A stretch of DNA of 10,022 nucleotides from Desulfobacca acetoxidans (lineage in GTDB: Bacteria > Desulfobacterota > Desulfobaccia > Desulfobaccales > 0-14-0-80-60-11), in assembly GCA_022736495.1 (NCBI GenBank), contig DZCR01000124.1, positions 1 to 10,022 of the forward strand, written 5' to 3'. Below the pieces are notes generated by a model. It was not told where the DNA came from. It saw only the letters and a program-made list of their open reading frames with translations, and searched no databases. Each line of letters starts with the position of its first letter. Within the stretch, counting starts at the first letter, position 1. Both the position numbers and the translations under genes were made by a program. Shown here piece after piece: positions 6,440-10,022 of the stretch.

Positions 6440-7012
6440 ATGAATCAAAAAAACTGCATGGACCTTATCCGGTCTGCGGTTCGGAACAGCACCCATCCCG
6501 GTCTTCCAGATGACGAGCTCCTGGAGCCCACCGGTGTTATGGCCCTGTTCACCCTGAACGAAGAGATCCGGCTCATGTTTATCCGGAAGGCGGACAAGAA
6601 AGGATATCCCTGGGCCAACCAGATGGCTTTTCCGGGGGGGCACAGGGATGAAAACGACAGATCCACACGGGACACGGCCTTAAGAGAGCTTTCCGAAGAA
6701 ATGGGCATCCGGCCGGAAAACGTGGAGGTCATCGGAACTCTGGGCCATTTCCAGACCATCAACAGCAAGGACATTGAAGCCTTTATCGGTATCTGGAATC
6801 AAAAGGATGTGATCCGCCATGATCCGGCTGAAATTGACAGGGTATTTCATATCCCGATGAAATACCTGATGGATATCCACCGGGAAAAGGGGTTTCACCA
6901 AAGCCTTCCCAATGTCATGCAGCTCACCTACCCCTATGAGGATGTCATGATCTGGGGGGTGACGGCCAAAATCCTATATCATCTCATTGAAATTGTCTTA
7001 AAGAACGCCTAA
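6440..7012 (+). CDS. Nudix hydrolase, CoA-pyrophosphatase (NudL)-like
   Basis: 190 residues in a single Nudix fold. The signature runs from FPGGHRDENDRS (64-75) to TALRELSEEMGI (79-90), with the metal-binding REL-x-EE core at R82, E83, E86 and E87. The D73-x-S75 spacing after the GG pair is that of the NudL/CoA-pyrophosphatase group rather than of MutT. The NuCoA motif that normally precedes it is only partly kept: the stretch LMFIRKADKKGYPWANQMAFPGG retains the R and the FPGG, but the usual RS and Q-V-A context is altered. Known relatives cleave CoA or related nucleotide diphosphates to 4'-phosphopantetheine and ADP; here the substrate is inferred only. It is a cytoplasmic protein with no signal or membrane segment. 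It is transcribed divergently from the UbiA operon, and its stop overlaps that of the small membrane protein gene on the other strand. Confidence 0.85.
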   Translation: MNQKNCMDLIRSAVRNSTHPGLPDDELLEPTGVMALFTLNEEIRLMFIRKADKKGYPWANQMAFPGGHRDENDRSTRDTALRELSEEMGIRPENVEVIGTLGHFQTINSKDIEAFIGIWNQKDVIRHDPAEIDRVFHIPMKYLMDIHREKGFHQSLPNVMQLTYPYEDVMIWGVTAKILYHLIEIVLKNA

Positions 7013-7257
7013 CTGATTTTTGAACGGCGCCTGAGCCTTAAGGCGATCTTCAGCACCAGAAACAGGCTGAAAAAAGAAAGAAGGGTGGGAAACCATACAT
7101 ATTCCTGAAATTCCCCTGTGCCGGACCCGACAATGATACCGGCCAATGCAAAGATAAAGATAAAGATCATCAGGACCATAACGGTCCAGCAGGTAAAATT
7201 GGAGTCATACCAGGAGGTTATGGGTTTTCTGAAAAAAGGGTTCTGATCTAACTGCAT
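7009..7257 (-). CDS. Small two-helix membrane protein of unknown function
   Basis: 82 residues. A polar N-terminus of about 20 residues (FFRKPITSWYDSN) is followed by two predicted transmembrane helices (about 24-43 and 54-73) and a basic tail LRLRRRSK, which by the positive-inside rule should face the cytoplasm. No family is recognised. The start at 7257 has GGAG six bases upstream. The in-frame ATG at 7263 would leave no spacer after the same GGAG, and the ATG at 7320 has no ribosome binding site and would run through both NrdR boxes. Its TAG stop and the Nudix TAA stop share four bases (7009-7012). It is divergent from nrdD, so the NrdR boxes could in principle touch its promoter too, but no functional link is shown. 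Confidence 0.6.
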   Translation of the reverse strand: MQLDQNPFFRKPITSWYDSNFTCWTVMVLMIFIFIFALAGIIVGSGTGEFQEYVWFPTLLSFFSLFLVLKIALRLRRRSKIS

Positions 7258-7263
7258 GGACAT

Positions 7264-7267
7264 CTCC
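7264..7267 (-). promoter_or_regulatory. Ribosome binding site deciding the start of the small membrane protein
   Basis: GGAG on the minus strand, six bases ahead of ATG 7257-7255. It selects this codon over the nearer ATG at 7263 and the distant one at 7320. Confidence 0.5.
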
Positions 7268-7283
7268 AAATTATTTCCGGCTA

Positions 7284-7299
7284 CCACAATATATAGATA
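7284..7299 (+). promoter_or_regulatory. NrdR box 1
   Basis: The 16-mer CCACAATATATAGATA contains an intact core C-A-A-T-A-T-A-T-A-G of the NrdR consensus acaCwAtATaTwGtgt. The flanks are weaker. It starts exactly 31 bases before box 2, the spacing known for paired NrdR operators of ribonucleotide reductase genes. NrdR represses these genes when its ATP-cone domain is loaded with dATP/ATP. Confidence 0.75.
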
Positions 7300-7306
7300 A
7301 TTTTCC

Positions 7307-7334
7307 TTGACAAGCAACAATATGTTGATTAAAT
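7307..7334 (+). promoter_or_regulatory. Probable nrdDG promoter overlapping NrdR box 2
   Basis: TTGACA (7307-7312) lies between the two NrdR boxes. A 16-base spacer leads to TTAAAT (7329-7334, four of six). A TATGAT at 7334-7339 is a better -10 but would need a 21-base spacer. Box 2 lies in the spacer, so NrdR binding would occlude RNA polymerase. The leader to the nrdD start would be about 85 bases, ending in AAGGGGTG seven bases before the ATG. Confidence 0.45.
7315..7330 (+). promoter_or_regulatory. NrdR box 2
   Basis: The 16-mer CAACAATATGTTGATT holds the core C-A-A-T-A-T-G-T-T-G, one base (G for A) off the consensus core. It follows box 1 after 15 bases. Two such matches at this spacing directly ahead of a class III reductase make a chance hit unlikely. 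Confidence 0.75.
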
Positions 7335-7425
7335 ATGATCCTGCAGTCTGGATTCATTTACCATTAACCTTTACAAAACTTAGAGACGATACGTTAATTT
7401 CAATCAGATTTCAAGGGGTGAATAC

Positions 7426-9519
7426 ATGTTTGACCAAATCAGGAAACGGGACGGAAGAATAGCGGATTTTGACCCATCAAAGGTCACCCGCGCCATTCAA
7501 AAAGCGGGCGAGGCCACCGGTGAATTCAATGAAAAAGAAGCTAAAAAAATGACCATGAAGGTGATTTCCATGGCAAGAGACCTTCGTCTCGGCCCCATCC
7601 CGGAAGTAGAGGAAATCCAGGATATTGTGGAGCGGGTGCTCCTGGACTCCCCGTTTTACAAGACTGCCAAGGCTTACATTATTTATCGGGAACAGCACAA
7701 CCAGATCCGGAAGATCGCCATCAAGGAGAACGTGGGCCTCATGGAATCCTATATCCGGAGAATGGACTGGAAGGTCAAGGAAAACAGCAATATGAGCTAT
7801 TCCCTCCAGGGGCTCAACAATTATATCTCCTCCGATATTACGGCCGAATACTGGCTCAACAAGATTTATCCGCCAACCGTCCGGGAAGCCCATTATTCAG
7901 GGGATCTTCATCTCCATGACCTGAGCCTCCTATCGGTTTACTGTGTGGGCTGGGACCTCCAGGACCTTCTCCTGGAAGGGTTCAAAGGCGTGGCCGGAAA
8001 GGTGGAATCCTCTCCTCCCAAACATTTCCGAAGCGCCCTGGGACAGATCGTGAATTTTTTCTATACCCTCCAAGGGGAGGCGGCCGGAGCCCAGGCCATG
8101 TCCAATTTCGATACCCTTCTGGCCCCCTTTATCTGGAAGGACGCATTAAATTACAAAGAGGTCAAACAGGCCCTCCAGGAATTTGTCTTTAATATCAATA
8201 TCCCCACCCGGGTCGGGTTCCAGACTCCGTTTACCAATATCACCATGGATCTGACGGTACCCTCCACCTTGAGAAATTCACCCGTCATCATCGGCGGGGA
8301 ATATGAAAAACAGACCTATGCCGATTTCCAGGGGGAAATGGACATCCTGAACGCCGCCTTTGCCGAGGTCATGATGGAAGGGGATGCCAAGGGCCGGGTC
8401 TTTACCTTCCCCATCCCCACATACAATATTACCAAGGATTTTGACTGGACCAACCCCAACCTTGAAAATATCTGGAAGATGACCGGTAAATACGGGATTC
8501 CCTATTTTTCAAATTTTGTGAATTCCGATATGGACCCGGAGGATGCAAGATCCATGTGCTGCCGGTTGCGTCTCGACAACCGGGAGCTCAGAAAACGGGG
8601 CGGTGGTCTCTTTGGCGCTAACCCCCTGACCGGCTCCATCGGCGTGGTCACCCTGAATCTGCCGAGAATCGGTTATCTTGCCAAGGATGAAAAGGATTTT
8701 TTTGAAAGGCTGGACACCCTGATCAGGCTTTCCGCCGAATCTTTGACCATCAAACGTAAAATCCTTGAAAAATTTACTGAAGGGGATCTGTATCCCTATT
8801 CCAAATTCTATCTGCGGAAAATCAAGGAAAACACCGGTGTCTACTGGAGAAACCATTTTTCAACCATCGGCATTCTGGGCATGAACGAGGCCTGCCTCAA
8901 TTTTTTAAAAGACGGCATTGCTTCTCCACAGGGCCAGGAATTTGCCGTACGGGTCATGGACCATATCCGGGCCCAGATTGAACAAATCCAGGTGGAAACC
9001 GGCGAAATCTTCAACCTGGAGGCAACCCCGGCCGAAGGCACCACCTTCCGGTTCGCCAGCATGGACAAGGCAAAATATGAGAATATCCTCTGCGCCAATG
9101 AAGCGGAATACAAAGAGGGCAAATCCCCCTTTTATACCAATTCCACCCATCTGCCCGTCAATTATACCGACGACCTCTTCGAAGCCCTGGAACTCCAGGA
9201 CCGCCTCCAGACCAAATACACCGGCGGAACGGTCCAGCATCTCTTCCTGGGAGAGGAAGTCACCGATATCGAAGTGGTCAAAAATCTGGTCAGCCGGGTA
9301 TCCAATTCATTTAAACTGCCCTATTTCACCCTGACGCCCACCTTTAGTGTCTGCCCCTCCCACGGATACCTTGCCGGGGAGCATGAAACCTGCGATACCT
9401 GCCATGCAGAGACGGAAGTCTATTCCAGGGTGGTGGGGTATCTAAGACCGGTGGGGCAATGGAACAGCGGAAAGCAGACGGAATTCTGCATGCGGAAGAC
9501 CTATAAGGTGGCGGGATAG
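7426..9519 (+). CDS. nrdD: Anaerobic (class III) ribonucleoside-triphosphate reductase
   Basis: 697 residues, the usual length. It makes deoxyribonucleotides from ribonucleoside triphosphates under anoxic conditions with a glycyl radical. Residues about 1-93 are an ATP-cone (KRDGRIADFDPSKVTRAI start), the overall-activity allosteric site. The catalytic glycyl-radical barrel follows. C378/C379 lie before GGGLFGANPLTGSIGVVTLN (392-411) and are candidates for the thiyl-radical cysteine; C173 may be the second conserved cysteine seen in formate-using members. Near the end, CPSHGYLAGEHETCDTC (C643, H646, C656, C659) forms the metal-binding element, and RVVGY places the radical glycine at G671, 26 residues from the C-terminus. 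The RPVGQWNSGKQTEF tail is typical. ATG 7426 has AAGGGGTG seven bases upstream. It is the first gene of an operon with nrdG, nine bases apart, and probably NrdR-regulated. Confidence 0.97.
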   Translation: MFDQIRKRDGRIADFDPSKVTRAIQKAGEATGEFNEKEAKKMTMKVISMARDLRLGPIPEVEEIQDIVERVLLDSPFYKTAKAYIIYREQHNQIRKIAIKENVGLMESYIRRMDWKVKENSNMSYSLQGLNNYISSDITAEYWLNKIYPPTVREAHYSGDLHLHDLSLLSVYCVGWDLQDLLLEGFKGVAGKVESSPPKHFRSALGQIVNFFYTLQGEAAGAQAMSNFDTLLAPFIWKDALNYKEVKQALQEFVFNINIPTRVGFQTPFTNITMDLTVPSTLRNSPVIIGGEYEKQTYADFQGEMDILNAAFAEVMMEGDAKGRVFTFPIPTYNITKDFDWTNPNLENIWKMTGKYGIPYFSNFVNSDMDPEDARSMCCRLRLDNRELRKRGGGLFGANPLTGSIGVVTLNLPRIGYLAKDEKDFFERLDTLIRLSAESLTIKRKILEKFTEGDLYPYSKFYLRKIKENTGVYWRNHFSTIGILGMNEACLNFLKDGIASPQGQEFAVRVMDHIRAQIEQIQVETGEIFNLEATPAEGTTFRFASMDKAKYENILCANEAEYKEGKSPFYTNSTHLPVNYTDDLFEALELQDRLQTKYTGGTVQHLFLGEEVTDIEVVKNLVSRVSNSFKLPYFTLTPTFSVCPSHGYLAGEHETCDTCHAETEVYSRVVGYLRPVGQWNSGKQTEFCMRKTYKVAG

Positions 9520-9528
9520 GCAAGCGGA

Positions 9529-10022
9529 ATGAACATCGGCGGATTCCAGAAAAATTCCCTGATTGATTTTCCAAAGACCATTGCCTGCATTATCTTCACC
9601 CAGGGATGCAATTTTTCCTGTCCCTATTGCCATAACCCGGACCTGGTGGCCGGTTCCAAAGACGGAGCCGGCGGCCTTTTTGATGAAGCGGAAATTTTCG
9701 AGTTTCTTGAAAAACGCAAAGGCTTTCTGGAAGGGGTGGTGATCACCGGTGGGGAGCCCACGCTTCAGGCGGATCTTCTGCCCTTCTGCAGGAAAATCAA
9801 AGACCTGGGCTATAAACTCAAGCTCGACAGCAACGGCAGCCGGCCAAAAATCCTTGATCAGCTTCTGGAAGAATCCCTGGCGGATTTTATTTCTATGGAC
9901 ATTAAAACCCGCCTGATGGATTATCCCCTGGTGGCGCCGGGGAAATTTGATGTTTCAACCATCCGAAACAGCATTGGGCTTATCATGGAAAAGGCCCCGG
10001 CCTATGAATTCCGGACCACCTG
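9529..10022 (+). CDS. nrdG: Anaerobic ribonucleotide reductase activating protein (3' end outside window)
   Basis: About 164 residues are visible before the right edge cuts the gene. It is a radical SAM enzyme: C27, C31 and C34 form the CxxxCxxC motif (GCNFSCPYCHN) for a [4Fe-4S] cluster, and the GGEP motif at 74-77 binds SAM. The opening GGFQKNSLIDFPKTIACIIFTQGC is typical of the NrdG group annotated as the anaerobic reductase activating protein, related to pyruvate formate-lyase activase. It would generate the glycyl radical on the neighbouring NrdD. The ATG at 9529 is nine bases past the nrdD stop. The Shine-Dalgarno is weak (AGG at 9518-9520), which fits translational coupling. No other start competes, because the next methionine is far inside the domain. 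Confidence 0.95.
   Translation, partial: MNIGGFQKNSLIDFPKTIACIIFTQGCNFSCPYCHNPDLVAGSKDGAGGLFDEAEIFEFLEKRKGFLEGVVITGGEPTLQADLLPFCRKIKDLGYKLKLDSNGSRPKILDQLLEESLADFISMDIKTRLMDYPLVAPGKFDVSTIRNSIGLIMEKAPAYEFRTT

Noticed and set aside
7028..7045. Small hairpin (CGCCT / AGGCG) near the convergent Nudix and small membrane protein stops
   Set aside because: Five base pairs, no following T-run, and it lies inside the coding part of the small membrane protein gene, so it is not supported as a terminator.

Overview
The window looks like a chromosomal segment of an anaerobic, probably Gram-negative bacterium. It carries an oxygen-sensitive class III ribonucleotide reductase with its activase, and a secreted phosphatase-family protein with a Sec signal peptide. 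GC content is moderate. Together with the gene set, the general protein flavour and codon use suggest a Desulfobacterota (sulfate-reducer-like) host, but that is inference only. No rRNA, tRNA, CRISPR array, insertion sequence or other mobile element was seen, and no gene-free stretch exceeds 300 bases.

Layout. At the left edge (2-760, +) is the C-terminal part of a glycosyltransferase of the MJ1255/VC2487 type. It converges on a secreted metallophosphatase/5'-nucleotidase-family protein (797-2428, -). In front of the latter, at 2501-2551, is an array of TCAC/TCAT heptamers with an 11-base period that looks like two Pho boxes. Next comes a tightly packed minus-strand operon read from 6285 down to 2552: a UbiA-family prenyltransferase resembling decaprenyl-phosphate phosphoribosyltransferase, an ArnE/ArnF-like small flippase, a 580-residue GT-C-like membrane protein, and a HAD-IB phosphatase. 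The genes are joined by 4-base ATGA overlaps or a 1-base gap. Divergent from this operon is a Nudix hydrolase of the CoA-pyrophosphatase type (6440-7012, +), whose stop overlaps that of a small two-helix membrane protein (7009-7257, -). The right end holds nrdD (7426-9519, +) and the start of nrdG (9529 to the edge, +), preceded by a pair of NrdR boxes at 7284-7299 and 7315-7330.

How the genes fit together. The four-gene minus-strand operon reads as a complete lipid-linked pentose glycosylation route. UbiA would attach phosphoribose to a polyprenyl phosphate, the HAD enzyme would remove the 5-phosphate, the ArnE-like protein would flip the lipid-linked sugar, and the GT-C protein would transfer it to an unknown acceptor outside the membrane. 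No DprE1/DprE2 epimerase genes are visible, so ribose rather than arabinose is the simplest guess. This cassette is the most interesting item in the window. The nrdDG operon with its paired operator is a textbook NrdR target, and the Pho-box-like array suggests that the secreted phosphatase responds to phosphate starvation.
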